This document shows, piece after piece, positions 20,205 through 29,475 of a DNA stretch of 64,000 bases (position 1 is its first letter; each line of letters opens with the position of its first letter). A program made the translations under genes and the position numbers. The notes under the pieces were generated by a model, which had not been told where the DNA came from, made no database searches, and worked only from the letters and a program-made list of their open reading frames with translations. Source of the stretch: Mycobacterium stomatepiae (GTDB lineage: Bacteria > Actinomycetota > Actinomycetes > Mycobacteriales > Mycobacteriaceae); the NCBI RefSeq assembly GCF_010731715.1, contig NZ_AP022587.1:5952001-6016000 (forward strand), in the 5' to 3' direction.

Positions 20205-20360
20205 AGCGCAGAGCCGTGCGCGGCTCCAGCGGAAGTGAGCGAGATCGCAATCAGCCAGGCATTAGGTGCTGTAGCGCAGCCACAACGGCATCACGGTTGA
20301 GAGCCGCTGCATGAGCTTGAGCAGACGGATGCGGTCGTTACCCGACTCCAAGCGGGTCTG

Positions 20361-20816
20361 TTAGAGAGCGTAGAGCGCCGGCAGATTGACCACGATCGCT
20401 TCCTGGGTGGTGCGGGCGATGACGACTTCGGCCGGTGTGGTGGGGTCGGGGTTTTCTTCCCGGTGCGGCACGTACGGCGGGACGAAAATGTAGTCGCCGG
20501 GGGCGGTAGCGATACGGACTTCTTGGTCACCGTCGTGGAACACGAATTCGGGGTGTCCGCTGCGGATGTAGATGGCGGTTTCTGATTCCCCGTGGTGGTG
20601 GTTTCCCGAAGCCGTCGCAGCGGCGACATGGACCTCGCCCATCCACAGGTTGAGTGCTCCGACTGATTTGCCGCTGATTGCAGCGAATCGCCGCATGCCC
20701 TCGGTTTGGGCGGTGCCGGGGTCGAGCTCCGAGGCTTTGATGTGGTGGACTCGCTTGCGCGGTGTATCGCGATCCGATGCGGTGAAGTCGGGGTGGAATC
20801 CGTCCGGGTTGGTCAT
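20361..20816 (-). CDS. Cupin-domain protein
   Basis: A 151-residue single-domain cupin. The first metal motif is NHHHGESETAIYIRSGH (His73-75, Glu77), the second GDYIFVPPYVPHREEN (His118). Such small cupins bind Fe, Mn or Ni and act as isomerases, dioxygenases or sensors. Start ATG 20816, preceded by GGAAAGG at a usual distance. It lies 140 bp downstream of the dehydrogenase-like gene on the same strand, so the two may be co-expressed. Substrate unknown. Confidence 0.82.
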   Translation of the reverse strand: MTNPDGFHPDFTASDRDTPRKRVHHIKASELDPGTAQTEGMRRFAAISGKSVGALNLWMGEVHVAAATASGNHHHGESETAIYIRSGHPEFVFHDGDQEVRIATAPGDYIFVPPYVPHREENPDPTTPAEVVIARTTQEAIVVNLPALYAL

Positions 20817-20960
20817 AACAGTTTCCTTTCCAGCTCGATGCCGTCGCGCGGCGTGTGGCGGGACTAAGTGTCAGCCGAGGGACTCAGTCGGTTCATGGGA
20901 ATTGTTGCAGAAGCGCTGCGGCAAGCCGGACTTCAGCGCTGCCGTGTGGCGCGCAATGGC

Positions 20961-21946
20961 TTAGGGGTGTGGTAGCTGAACGTAGGACGCGTGGACCGCG
21001 CTGCTGTCGTGGTGACCGTATCCCATCGACGCGGCAACGTCGTAGAGCACGGCGGCCATATCAAGCAGCGGGGTAGGCGATTGCACTGACTGGGCTAATT
21101 CGGTGATCTGCCGCAGTTCGGTAATGCAGTCGCTGACCGTGGCGCTCGACGGGCCGTACATGCGTGAGGCGATAAGTGCGCCGCGTAACTCGAGTTGGTC
21201 GGCGATCGTGCCTTCACTGGTGACGAGGCGCCATACTTGTTGGGGGTCAAGACCGATGCGTTCGGCCAAGGTCAGCGCTTCTGCGGTGCGGCGTTGTGGA
21301 GCATTCCGAGATGGCTGGTGATGGCTTTCATCTTGGTTGCGGCGCCGAGTTCGCCGACTTCTTCGACGCGCCTGCTGAACCCGGCAAGCACGGGACGCAG
21401 GTGTTCGATCGCGGGTTTGGGTCCAGAGGCGCACACAAGCACGTCGCCATCGTAAATTTGGGCGCTGGTGCCGATGACCGAACAATCCAACAACGTGATG
21501 CCGATTGCCTGGAGAGCATCTGCGGCGCAGATTTTCGTGCATGTCGAAAGTGAGCTGAGGTCAATCACATAGCGGATCTGCCGGTCCGGGCATTGACGTA
21601 ACTGGGCGGACAACTGCAACAGTGCTTCTGCGCTTGGTAGCACTGCGATGGCGACCGTTGCGACGCTGGCGGCCTGGGCGAGGCCGCCAGCCATCACGAT
21701 CCCCCGTGCCACCGCACGGGCGGCTTTGCCCGGGCGGGCATCGAAACCGATGGGCGAGAAGCCGGCGTGTACCAGCCTCAGTGCGACGGCCGTGCCCAGC
21801 GGCTCCATACCGAGGACGGCGACCGAAAGGCGTTCAGGCACAGCGACGGTAGCGAGTGCGCCGGGAATCGGAGCGGCCACCTCGTCTTTGTGCCAGGGTG
21901 GCGCGACGAGCTTCGCCGCATCCTTGGTTTTCCGCGGCCAGATCAT
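20961..21946 (-). CDS. 3-hydroxyisobutyrate dehydrogenase-like NAD(P)-dependent enzyme (frameshift)
   Basis: The N-terminal half (from ATG 21946) has a Rossmann fold with VAVLGMEPLGTAVALRLVHA, a degenerate version of GLGxMG, and DCSVIGTSAQIYDGDVLVCA in the place of the family's substrate loop. At ~21290 (ACAACGCCGCACC) the frame shifts; the helical C-terminal domain continues RTAEALTLAERIGLDPQQVW to the stop at 20961. The family catalytic Lys region reads GAATKMKAITSHL. With several degenerate motifs plus the shift, the catalytic role is uncertain. It is most like the beta-hydroxyacid dehydrogenase/6-phosphogluconate dehydrogenase superfamily. Confidence 0.75.
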
Positions 21947-21989
21947 CGAAGCCGGTCCATTGACTCGTCCCTTCGCATACCGAGGCCGG

Positions 21990-22841
21990 GCAGCCTGAGG
22001 GGGCTACGTAATCGTCACGTGGGATCGAGACCGCGGCCCGAGCTGGTTCTCAGGGCCAGTTGTACGCCCACCCGCCGCTCAGTAAGGGGCCTCCAGACGA
22101 GTCCCAGACGACTGGCTCGCCGCGGCTTTAGTCGGCGCCGCCTCGACGCCGCCGATGCACCGCGGACGAACACGACGGCCCTGCACCGTACGGGACCGCA
22201 ATACAGTTCGGTCACCAGCTTTTCCGCAGTCGTCGACCGTCGATTAGCCACCGCCGCTGGACGAATGTACTTCATCGCAGTTCCTCGATCTACGTTTCTA
22301 CACCTTGCTGTTAGCGCAGCCGTTTGACTGTGCTAGCCGACTTTCCCGGTGGGCTCCCGCCCGGGCTATGCGGTCTGGAAACGCGTCGAGCAACAGGAAC
22401 GGACTCCGCTGCTCGACGCGACTTCACCAGAGTGCGTGATCGGTGTCGGCCAGACATCGGACAAACCCCCGAACTTCCCGGCATGCGCTTGTCTGATCAC
22501 TGTCTTCTGCCAGTCCTAGTTCCGTCAACGTCGCAGAACAGACCCGGCAACGAAATCGGATTCACGGCGACACGAGGACGGCGATCACGGCGGCGATGAC
22601 TACTGCGATCGTCCGACGCCAAGCGCCGCCAGTCGCACTCAGAGATGCGGCCCGCCAGCAGGCGCGGTCCATTTTGTAGCCATATCCGTACACGGCTATG
22701 CTCATCCCGCCACCACGGACCGTTACGGACGCCTGGACGACACATTCTTCGAGACCACGACGATGGCGACACGTCAGAGCATCCCCCTTTCAGACGGCAT
22801 ACCGCGCTGACGAGGACACCGTTGGTTCGTGGAGGTAGTAC
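21990..22841. other. Intergenic, no supported gene
   Basis: About 850 bp between divergent genes. Several short frames exist on both strands, but none has a convincing start, motif or homology. The last ~20 bases hold the GGAGG ribosome-binding site of the small gene at 22842. Confidence 0.55.
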
Positions 22842-23018
22842 ATGGCGCATTATGGGCGGCCGCCGGCATTTCGCTCCGCGGACGGGAATGCGTTCGCGCT
22901 CAACAGGAGTGATCCCGCGCAGCCGTGCCCGCTCGGTGTCGAGGCTGATCCGCCGTTGTGGGGTTTCACAGAGCGCGGCGCCATCGTCACGAAAAACGTG
23001 ATCCTGACTAGAGGATGA
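22842..23018 (+). CDS. Unrecognised small protein (58 aa) upstream of a GntR regulator
   Basis: The ATG at 22842 is preceded by GTGGAGGTAGTAC, a near-perfect Shine-Dalgarno (GGAGG) with 6-nt spacing. The frame runs 58 codons, beginning MAHYGRPPAFRSADGNAF, then QPCPLGVEADPPLWGFTE, and ending VTKNVILTRG. It stops 11 bases before the ATG of the regulator, whose own site (GGAGGG) is in the gap, so both would be on one transcript. I recognise no family. It could be a real small gene, a leader peptide or the tail of a lost gene. Confidence 0.5.
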   Translation: MAHYGRPPAFRSADGNAFALNRSDPAQPCPLGVEADPPLWGFTERGAIVTKNVILTRG

Positions 23019-23029
23019 GTGGAGGGTAG

Positions 23030-23707
23030 ATGCTGTCCATGCAGAGTGTGTCGAGAGTATCCCGTCAAACGGGGGTGGACCTGGCGCGTGACACGTTGCG
23101 CAACATGATCCTTCGTGGCGAGATCACCGCGGGGCAGCGCTTGACACTCACCGACGTCGCTGACCGGATCGGCACCAGCGTCACACCCGTACGCGAGGCG
23201 TTGCGAGACCTTGCCGCCACTGGATTAGTCGACGTCGATGCCCGCAAAGGGGCTCGGGTACATGCGCCGACGACCGACGACATCACCGAGATCTATGAGC
23301 TGCGAATGATGCTCGAAGTGCGAGCAATGACTGAAGTCGCTGCGCTAGAAGAAGAACGCCGGGTGGTCGCTGCGATCATGGCGGGAAAGGTCGCTACCCA
23401 GATGGATGACGAGCATGACGTCGCCGACTGGGCGGCGCTGAACCTGGACTTCCACGTCCACCTCACCGACCCGCTCCGCGAAACCTGGCCCGTGCTGTAT
23501 TGCCTCATCGAGTCGCTGCGCAACCGATCGATGCTGTCAGTCGCCACAGCTCTTCGGGCCAAACCCGCACTGATGCAGCAGGCCAACCGTGATCACCGCA
23601 AACTTGTCACGGCAATCCGCAACGGCGACACGGACGGTGCCGAGCGTGTCACTACCCAATATCTTGGACGAACCCTCAAGGTCTTGCTCAAGTCCTACTC
23701 GGGCTGA
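23030..23707 (+). CDS. GntR-family (FCD) transcriptional regulator
   Basis: 225 residues with an N-terminal winged helix (ARDTLRNMILRGEITAGQRL, then TDVADRIGTSVTPVREALRD) and an FCD effector domain with LDFHVHLTDPL and DHRKLVTAIRNGD. Start ATG 23030 with GGAGGG eight bases upstream; an ATG three codons on is possible. It stands apart from the cupin/dehydrogenase genes, which point the other way from ~21950, and may regulate them, as GntR-FCD genes often neighbour small-acid catabolic enzymes (inference). Confidence 0.87.
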   Translation: MLSMQSVSRVSRQTGVDLARDTLRNMILRGEITAGQRLTLTDVADRIGTSVTPVREALRDLAATGLVDVDARKGARVHAPTTDDITEIYELRMMLEVRAMTEVAALEEERRVVAAIMAGKVATQMDDEHDVADWAALNLDFHVHLTDPLRETWPVLYCLIESLRNRSMLSVATALRAKPALMQQANRDHRKLVTAIRNGDTDGAERVTTQYLGRTLKVLLKSYSG

Positions 23708-24008
23708 CCGTCGACCAAACCAAAACCGTTGGGAGTAAACACCTCACCCCGCGCATTTGCGTCATCGGCGAACCCGCTATCACTTGTGGCGAGGACAACA
23801 GCCACATATTATCAGCATTATCTCATATAATTAAGGAAGTAGTACATCATCCGATTTAAGGCATCCGCGGCCCGCTTAATGCGCATCTTCCACGCGCATG
23901 ACTTTGCAGATGCGGCAGCATCTTTGACATCGCGTCGGGTATCGACGTCAGCCGAGGGTATACAGGCATGCGGCGATCAGCGCTGACAACACGGGGAAGG
24001 ATAGAGCA
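23708..24008. other. Intergenic, AT-rich patch before whiB-like gene
   Basis: About 300 bp with an AT-rich core at ~23805-23865 (ATATTATCAGCATTATC, then CATATAATTAAGGAAG). It probably contains the promoter of the WhiB gene. No gene seen. Confidence 0.45.
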
Positions 24009-24332
24009 GTGGCAGGACAGCCGGGAACGCGACAACCAACGACCTCCAACTCTCCGGCTCCTCGCAGCACCGGTGTTGACGGAGAGACCTGGGAATCAGA
24101 AGGGCTGTGTCGCAACGCTCATCCCGACGCGCTGTTTGTCGCCAAAGCCCGTCAACGTCGAGCGGCGAAAATATGCAATGGGTGCCCGGTGCTGCGTCAA
24201 TGTGCAGCCCACGCACTGGACAACAAGGTCGAGTACGGAGTGTGGGGTGGGATGACCGAGCACCGTCGTCAGACCCTGCTCAAGCAACACCCTTACGTGC
24301 TGTCATGGGCGGAGCTGCTGTCCCGGTGCTAA
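24009..24332 (+). CDS. WhiB-family iron-sulfur regulator, WhiB4-like
   Basis: 107 residues. Four cluster Cys are present: Cys34 (GLCRNAHPDALFV), then Cys56, Cys59 and Cys65 in ICNGCPVLRQC. They are followed by NKVEYGVWGGMTEHRRQ, the G-V-W-G-G turn, and a basic tail, LLKQHPYVLSWAELLSRC. The stretch from HALDNKVE to the end resembles WhiB4 most. These proteins bind a 4Fe-4S cluster sensitive to O2 or NO and act on redox genes. Start GTG 24009 after GGAAGG. It contrasts with the broken whiB at 9302. Confidence 0.88.
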   Translation: MAGQPGTRQPTTSNSPAPRSTGVDGETWESEGLCRNAHPDALFVAKARQRRAAKICNGCPVLRQCAAHALDNKVEYGVWGGMTEHRRQTLLKQHPYVLSWAELLSRC

Positions 24333-24728
24333 TGCCTTAATGCCCTGATTGATTGGTGGAACCCGACAACCACCGCGTCTTGCGCCGTGCGATCCCGCCT
24401 CGGACGCTTCGTGCGAAGCAAGGGCGAGACGAGCCGTTGCGGTAGGCGCGAGTCGTCGCCGGCACACCATAGCAACGAGCGAAAGGAACGAGTTGAGCGA
24501 CGTCACAACGCCGGCCGACGACTCACGAACACGGGCTTGGGCGCTCATCGCCGGAGCCCTCACTCTGTGCCGGGTTGCCGTGCTTGGCCGCGTCTGTACC
24601 GGTGACGCTGAGGTAGTACGTGGTTGTGCGCCGATCTTCATTGGGGGTCGGCTACATCCGTTCGGCCGGCATTACACCAACCGATTTGCCTTTGCCGGAG
24701 GTGGATTGGGTCGAGAAGTCGGTGCGGC

Positions 24729-25379
24729 GTGCTGATCCGGCTCATCCCGCCGGCGCTGATGATCGCGATCTCGCCGATCACCGTCATCCCGGCGATACTG
24801 GTCATCCATGCCCCGCGCCCACGCCCAGCGGGCTTGGCGTTTCTCGGCGGATGGCTCGTCGGACTGACGGGACTGACCGTGTTCTTCGGAGTTACCTGCG
24901 GTGTGCTCGAACATCTTCAGACCTCGCCACCAGTCTGGGTGTCGTGGCTGCGTATGCTCAGCGGGTCGGCGATTATCGCCTTCGCCACCTGGCGGTGGTT
25001 GACGCGTCACCGCCGCAGCGACACCCCAAGCTGGATGCGTCCATTTGCCACGCTAACCCCGGTCCGGGCGGCAGTGACCGCGGTGGCGCTGGCGCCGCTG
25101 AGGCTTGAAGTGCTGATCATGTGTGCCTATGCGGGATTGACCATCGGAACCGGCGGTATCGGCGCCATCAACGGCTGGCTCCACGGCGCAGTCTTCGTCG
25201 CCGTCGCCGGGTCAACCGTGGCGATACCGATCCTGGCTTATATCGGCGCAGGTGATCGGCTCGGGCAGGAGTTGACGGCGCTGAAAGGATGGATGGAACG
25301 ACATCATGCCGCACTCGAAGGATCAATTCTGGTCTTGGTGGGGGTGTTGCTGTGCTTCAAAGGGATCCGCGGCTTGTGA
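24729..25379 (+). CDS. GAP-family membrane protein (Sap-like)
   Basis: About 216 residues with six hydrophobic segments: PALMIAISPITVIPAILVIH (conserved N-terminal helix with Pro), a first loop with APRPRPAGLAFLGG, and later AVFVAVAGSTVAIPILAYIG and SILVLVGVLLCFKGIRGL. It matches the GAP (Sap, sulfolipid-addressing) family, implicated in lipid transport to the mycobacterial surface. GTG 24729 fits the family start; a GGAGG lies ~30 bp further up, so the start is not certain. A large hairpin follows at 25506. Confidence 0.75.
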   Translation: MLIRLIPPALMIAISPITVIPAILVIHAPRPRPAGLAFLGGWLVGLTGLTVFFGVTCGVLEHLQTSPPVWVSWLRMLSGSAIIAFATWRWLTRHRRSDTPSWMRPFATLTPVRAAVTAVALAPLRLEVLIMCAYAGLTIGTGGIGAINGWLHGAVFVAVAGSTVAIPILAYIGAGDRLGQELTALKGWMERHHAALEGSILVLVGVLLCFKGIRGL

Positions 25380-25505
25380 GTGCAGCGCTTAAACACCTTC
25401 CGCCAGGTAGCGCTCCGACGCTGCACCGGATTACGACGTTCGTGCGCCCGAAAGCTAGTCCCTTTGCCGGAGTTATGTGTGCCCGTCTAGTTGCATACTG
25501 GGTCT

Positions 25506-25550
25506 GCTTCGAGCAACCACCGCGCGCACACGCTTATGGTTGCTCGAAGC
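25506..25550 (+). terminator. Large perfect hairpin between GAP gene and mntH
   Basis: GCTTCGAGCAACCA and its exact complement TGGTTGCTCGAAGC are separated by 17 nt, a 14-bp perfect stem, ~125 bp after the GAP stop. It could be a terminator without a T-tract, or a regulatory stem upstream of mntH. Distance and perfection favour a terminator. Confidence 0.5.
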
Positions 25551-25908
25551 GCTTTGCGGTGGTGCACTCGTTGCCCACATCGGCGTCGAATGAGGTTGGC
25601 GATCTCAATCAATTGGTGCGAGAAGAACGTCGATGCGTGAAGGCCAGTGGTGCAACGCTTTCGGCCGCTGTGCTCGATCGGACCACCCAACAGCTCGTCT
25701 CCAATGGCAACCAACGCATTGGGGGCACCGCCGCAGTGGCCAAGCGATGACGCCGCCGGCAGACCCTCACTTCCTTACCGCTGGCCGCGCATCGCATTAC
25801 GTGTGGTGGCGTGGCGGCACCCGCGTTCGGAAGCGGTGACGACGCCAATTCCCAAACCCGACACGGATCAACATTGACGAGGCCGAAATCGCCGAGGGGG
25901 GCGCGTCG
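25551..25908. other. Region upstream of mntH without recognised gene
   Basis: A frame running through here, ending at 25750 (REERRCVKASGATLSAAV and NQRIGGTAAVAKR), has coding-like composition but no start next to a ribosome-binding site and no family match. The mntH promoter must lie in the last ~100 bp. No MntR- or Fur-type palindrome was obvious. Confidence 0.35.
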
Positions 25909-27183
25909 ATGACAGTAACGCACCAATACGGGGGAGTGGCACTCGCCGATGTCCAGCGGCGGGGTCGAGCGCGCACCGCGTTTGCACTCGTCGGTCCCGC
26001 CTTCGTCGCGTCGGTGGCATACGTGGACCCCGGAAACTTCGCGACCAATTTCGCCGCCGGCGGCGGCTACGGCTATGAGTTGGTGTGGGTCGTCGTGATG
26101 GCCAACCTCATGGCGATCCTCGTCCAGTACTTAGCCGCCAAAGTCGGAATCGCAACCGGACAAAATCTGGCTGAACTGTGCCGCCGCCACTACAACCGCT
26201 GGACCAATGTCGGGTTGTGGCTGCAAGCCGAAATAGTCGCCATGGCGACAGACCTTTCCGAGTTCGTCGGCGCCGCAGTCGGATTGAACCTCGTTTTCGG
26301 GCTGCCGCTACTCCCCGCGGGGGTCGTCACCGCCGGCGCGGCTTTTGCAATCCTGTCCTTGCAACAGCGTGGATACCGTCGCTTCGAACTGGTGATCATC
26401 GCCATGGTTGCTTTCGTGGCAATCGGCTTCCTCTACGTGTTCCTAGCCGTCGGCCACCAGCACTACGGGCAACTAGTCGCCGGGCTCGTCCCGCAAATGA
26501 CCGATCGCGAAAGCGTGGGGCTGGCAGTCAGTATCGTCGGGGCCACCGTCATGCCGCATGTGGTCTACCTGCACTCAGCTCTGCACATCAATAGGGTGCA
26601 TGCCGTCACCCTCGAAGACCGTCGTATTCTGCTGCGCTTCAACAAATGGGACTGCATCATCGGCCTGGGGTCTGCGGGAGTGGTCAACCTCGCCATGCTG
26701 TGCGTCGCCGCGGCACTGTTTCATCGGCCTGGACTGACCAACATCAATGACCTGGGTTCGGTGCACGCGCACCTTGCCACCCTTCTCGGCGAAGGTGTGG
26801 CCTTAGCGTTTGCGATCGCACTGCTAGCCGCCGGTCTATCGTCGTCAAGCGTCGGAACCTACGCCGGCCAGGTCGTCATGGGCGGGTTTATGAACTGGCG
26901 CATTCCCCTGATGGTGCGACGCGCCTTGACGGTGCTGCCGGCACTGATCATCCTCGCTCTGACCGCGAACACGACCCAAGTCCTCGTGCTGTCACAGATC
27001 GTGTTGTCCTTCGGTATCCCGTTCGCCCTCATCCCGCTCATCTTGTTGAGCCGTCGAACCGACGTGATGGCTCAGATGGTGAGCCGCAAAATCACCACCA
27101 CCCTCACGTCGGTGATCACCGCGGTCATCACCTGCCTCAACGCGTACTTGCTCTACACCACATTCGCCGGATGGATGTCATGA
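25909..27183 (+). CDS. mntH: Nramp-family divalent metal transporter MntH
   Basis: 424 residues and 11 predicted membrane segments. The Nramp metal-site motif is DPGNFATN in TM1 (Asp40, Asn43); TM6 has ATVMPHVVYLHSAL, where the family has MPH-x-x-[YF]-LHS. The transporter imports Mn2+ (and Fe2+) with protons. Start ATG 25909; GGGGGGCGCGTCG precedes it. In the TM6 motif Val follows MPH, where many Nramps have Asn. It is monocistronic as far as can be seen. Symbol by clear family match. Confidence 0.93.
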   Translation: MTVTHQYGGVALADVQRRGRARTAFALVGPAFVASVAYVDPGNFATNFAAGGGYGYELVWVVVMANLMAILVQYLAAKVGIATGQNLAELCRRHYNRWTNVGLWLQAEIVAMATDLSEFVGAAVGLNLVFGLPLLPAGVVTAGAAFAILSLQQRGYRRFELVIIAMVAFVAIGFLYVFLAVGHQHYGQLVAGLVPQMTDRESVGLAVSIVGATVMPHVVYLHSALHINRVHAVTLEDRRILLRFNKWDCIIGLGSAGVVNLAMLCVAAALFHRPGLTNINDLGSVHAHLATLLGEGVALAFAIALLAAGLSSSSVGTYAGQVVMGGFMNWRIPLMVRRALTVLPALIILALTANTTQVLVLSQIVLSFGIPFALIPLILLSRRTDVMAQMVSRKITTTLTSVITAVITCLNAYLLYTTFAGWMS

Positions 27184-27417
27184 GGCGCAACCGCCCAGAC
27201 TCCCGCATCGAAGACGCGATGACCGCCGCCGACGGACGCTGGGCCCCTCATGCCGTCAGGAACAGCGATGCGCTCGAATAGCCTCGGATTGTGCTGGTTT
27301 CCGATGAATATTCCCCATCTTCTCGGTGCTTTGACTGATGTTCTCGCCACCGGCCGCATCGGACGATAAAGCTGCGTCGATGTCGTGCTGGTCCTACCGC
27401 GGAGGAGTTTGTTGGCT

Positions 27418-28860
27418 GTGTCGGTGATGACGGTGGTGCCTGAAGTACTGACGGCGGCGCGCGGCGAGTTATCGGGGATCGGTGCGCTGATCGTCGATGC
27501 CAACCGCGCCGCAGCAGCCCCCACCCTCGGTGTTGTCGCGCCGGCTGCTGATTGCGTGTCGGAACAGGTGGCCGTGTTATTCGGCGGGCATGCGGCCAGC
27601 TATCAGTCGTTCAGCGCACACGCAGGTGTGTTCCATCAGGAGTTCGTGCGCACCCTCACTGCGGTCGGGGCGGATTATGCCCAGACCGAAGCGGCTAACG
27701 CGGCACCGTTGAGTCAGGGAACGATTCTGCCGCCCAGAGCGCGCCCCACGACAGATCGACAGTTCGTCGATACTCGTTGGCACCCAGCCGCCGCCATGAC
27801 GTCGCGGCTCGGGCGCCCGGGAGCGGGGGACAAGCGCCCCATCGTGTCTGGCGCTGCGGCAGCTAGCAACCGGTCAACGCTAACGCGCCCGGGGCTACTC
27901 AACCATGCCGCGATATCGCGCGAACTTGGTACACCGCACAACGATTTGAGGGGCGGGATACTCAATGGCACTCGCGGCGTCGTGCAGCAGATCATCCAAA
28001 ACCAGATCAACTATCTGAAGACAATCGCTACCGCGCTACAAACATTCCTGCACGATGAGATCGCCGCTATCGAGGCACTGCCGGCAGCCTTTAAGCAAGC
28101 TTTCCAAGACCTCTTCGCCGGCCACATCAAGCAGTCGATGAACGACGTATTGCGGGGCTTTGCACACCTTTTCATTGACGGTATGCAGTGGGATGGCCAG
28201 CAGGTCGCCTCCGGCGGCTCCGCGATTTTCCCCTCGAGGGCATGGATGGAAGCGGTCTTCACTGGCCCGCTGACGGACTTGGCACCCATCTGGCAGATTC
28301 CGGAACAGGAACTGCAACACACGGCCGATCTCTTGAAGCCACTCGGATTGGGCATCTTGGGCAACACCGTGCAGAATCTCGCCGACGCCCTCAAAGCATG
28401 GAACGACGGCTGGCACGTGTACTTCGGGCAAGACGTAGAGGGTGCCGGGTTGAAGATCGGGGCACCTCTCGCGCTGATGTTCGATGTCCTCGGTGCGCCC
28501 GCCCTCGCAACGCGGGCGTTAGAGGACGGCCTACAGGCCACGCTCGACACTCTCGTAGCCGGACATCCGCTAAAGGCGATGCTCGATTTTGTCGCAACTC
28601 CGGCAAAGGTAATGCGCGCCTTCCTATTCGGGCAGGGCTATCTTGAACTGCCTCCGTTCGCCGCGAAAGGCGTCGAATACGACGGTGCCGTTCACCTCGG
28701 CGGGATTTTTGCGCCTCTTGGACTAGGCAAAGAACAAGTGACACAGCTGTGGGACGGCCAATGGGCTGAAGTAACTGATCCAAACCGAGGCACCTATACC
28801 GGCGGCATCGTAGCGGCACTCTGGTCGATGATGATGGGCGCCCTGCGGGGACTGCTCTGA
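27418..28860 (+). CDS. PE-family protein with long C-terminal domain
   Basis: 480 residues. GTG 27418, read as MSVMTVVPEVLTAARG, fits the PE consensus; TTG 27412 and ATG 27427 are alternatives, and GGAGGAG is at 27401. The PE domain (~1-95) ends with YAQTE, a valid Y-x-x-x-E type VII secretion motif. The linker (~100-180) is basic and low in order. The C-terminal domain (~185-480) has PLALMFDVLGAPALATRALE and TPAKVMRAFLFGQGYLELPP, shared with the 15903 protein, then GGIFAPLGLGKEQVTQLWDG. No PPE gene is adjacent. Likely exported; function unknown. Confidence 0.88.
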   Translation: MSVMTVVPEVLTAARGELSGIGALIVDANRAAAAPTLGVVAPAADCVSEQVAVLFGGHAASYQSFSAHAGVFHQEFVRTLTAVGADYAQTEAANAAPLSQGTILPPRARPTTDRQFVDTRWHPAAAMTSRLGRPGAGDKRPIVSGAAAASNRSTLTRPGLLNHAAISRELGTPHNDLRGGILNGTRGVVQQIIQNQINYLKTIATALQTFLHDEIAAIEALPAAFKQAFQDLFAGHIKQSMNDVLRGFAHLFIDGMQWDGQQVASGGSAIFPSRAWMEAVFTGPLTDLAPIWQIPEQELQHTADLLKPLGLGILGNTVQNLADALKAWNDGWHVYFGQDVEGAGLKIGAPLALMFDVLGAPALATRALEDGLQATLDTLVAGHPLKAMLDFVATPAKVMRAFLFGQGYLELPPFAAKGVEYDGAVHLGGIFAPLGLGKEQVTQLWDGQWAEVTDPNRGTYTGGIVAALWSMMMGALRGLL

Positions 28861-29475
28861 GCCCATCCGCGCTGCCTTGAGGCGTACCTGAGTCGCCTAG
28901 CGTCGCCGATTTGTGCCCTGCCCGTGTGCATCTGAAGCCGCGGCCCTGAAAAGCGCCGACGCAATCTCGATGACGCCGTTGTGGCGGGCTTGATTTCGGA
29001 TGGCGAGCGAGTCCGTAGAGATGATTACGACCCGGCGCGCGAGCGTATGTCGCTGCACTGCAGCTGTTTTCCGTTGCCGAACCCGACGCTGCCCTGCGCA
29101 AATGCAAAGCGCCCCGTGAGATTGGTCGCCCCCGATGCTACGTGGGAAGCATGTGCTGAGCGTATAAGACACTGCCAGTGCCCTTTTCTCAGAGATTCGA
29201 AGGATGGTTCCACCCCCGCACCGCGCCACAATATGGTGAATCACGTTGCTGGGCGTCAATCTCGGTAGCCCAGCTCAATTATCTGCTGCGCCAGCGTCAA
29301 AGTTGGCGTGGCGAAAACTGAGTTTGGTCTTATTCGTGTCGCCGCCTCCGCCCATGGATTCCGGGCCGGAGGCGGCTCGCCTGTACTAGCGGCATCGACG
29401 AGACCTGCTCTGGGGCTCGTGGTTTCAGTATTCATACGGATGTAGACATCGAAATATGACAGGAGAGTGAGTGTT
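28861..29475. other. Intergenic between two PE genes
   Basis: About 600 bp. Open frames on both strands (for example 28981-29268) show no motif and poor ribosome-binding sites. The last 15 bases contain AGGAG for the next PE gene. No gene supported. Confidence 0.5.

Noticed and set aside
22324..22599. A 91-codon frame in the gap before the small gene at 22842
   Set aside because: No ribosome site, no motif and no coding-like third positions; left as intergenic.
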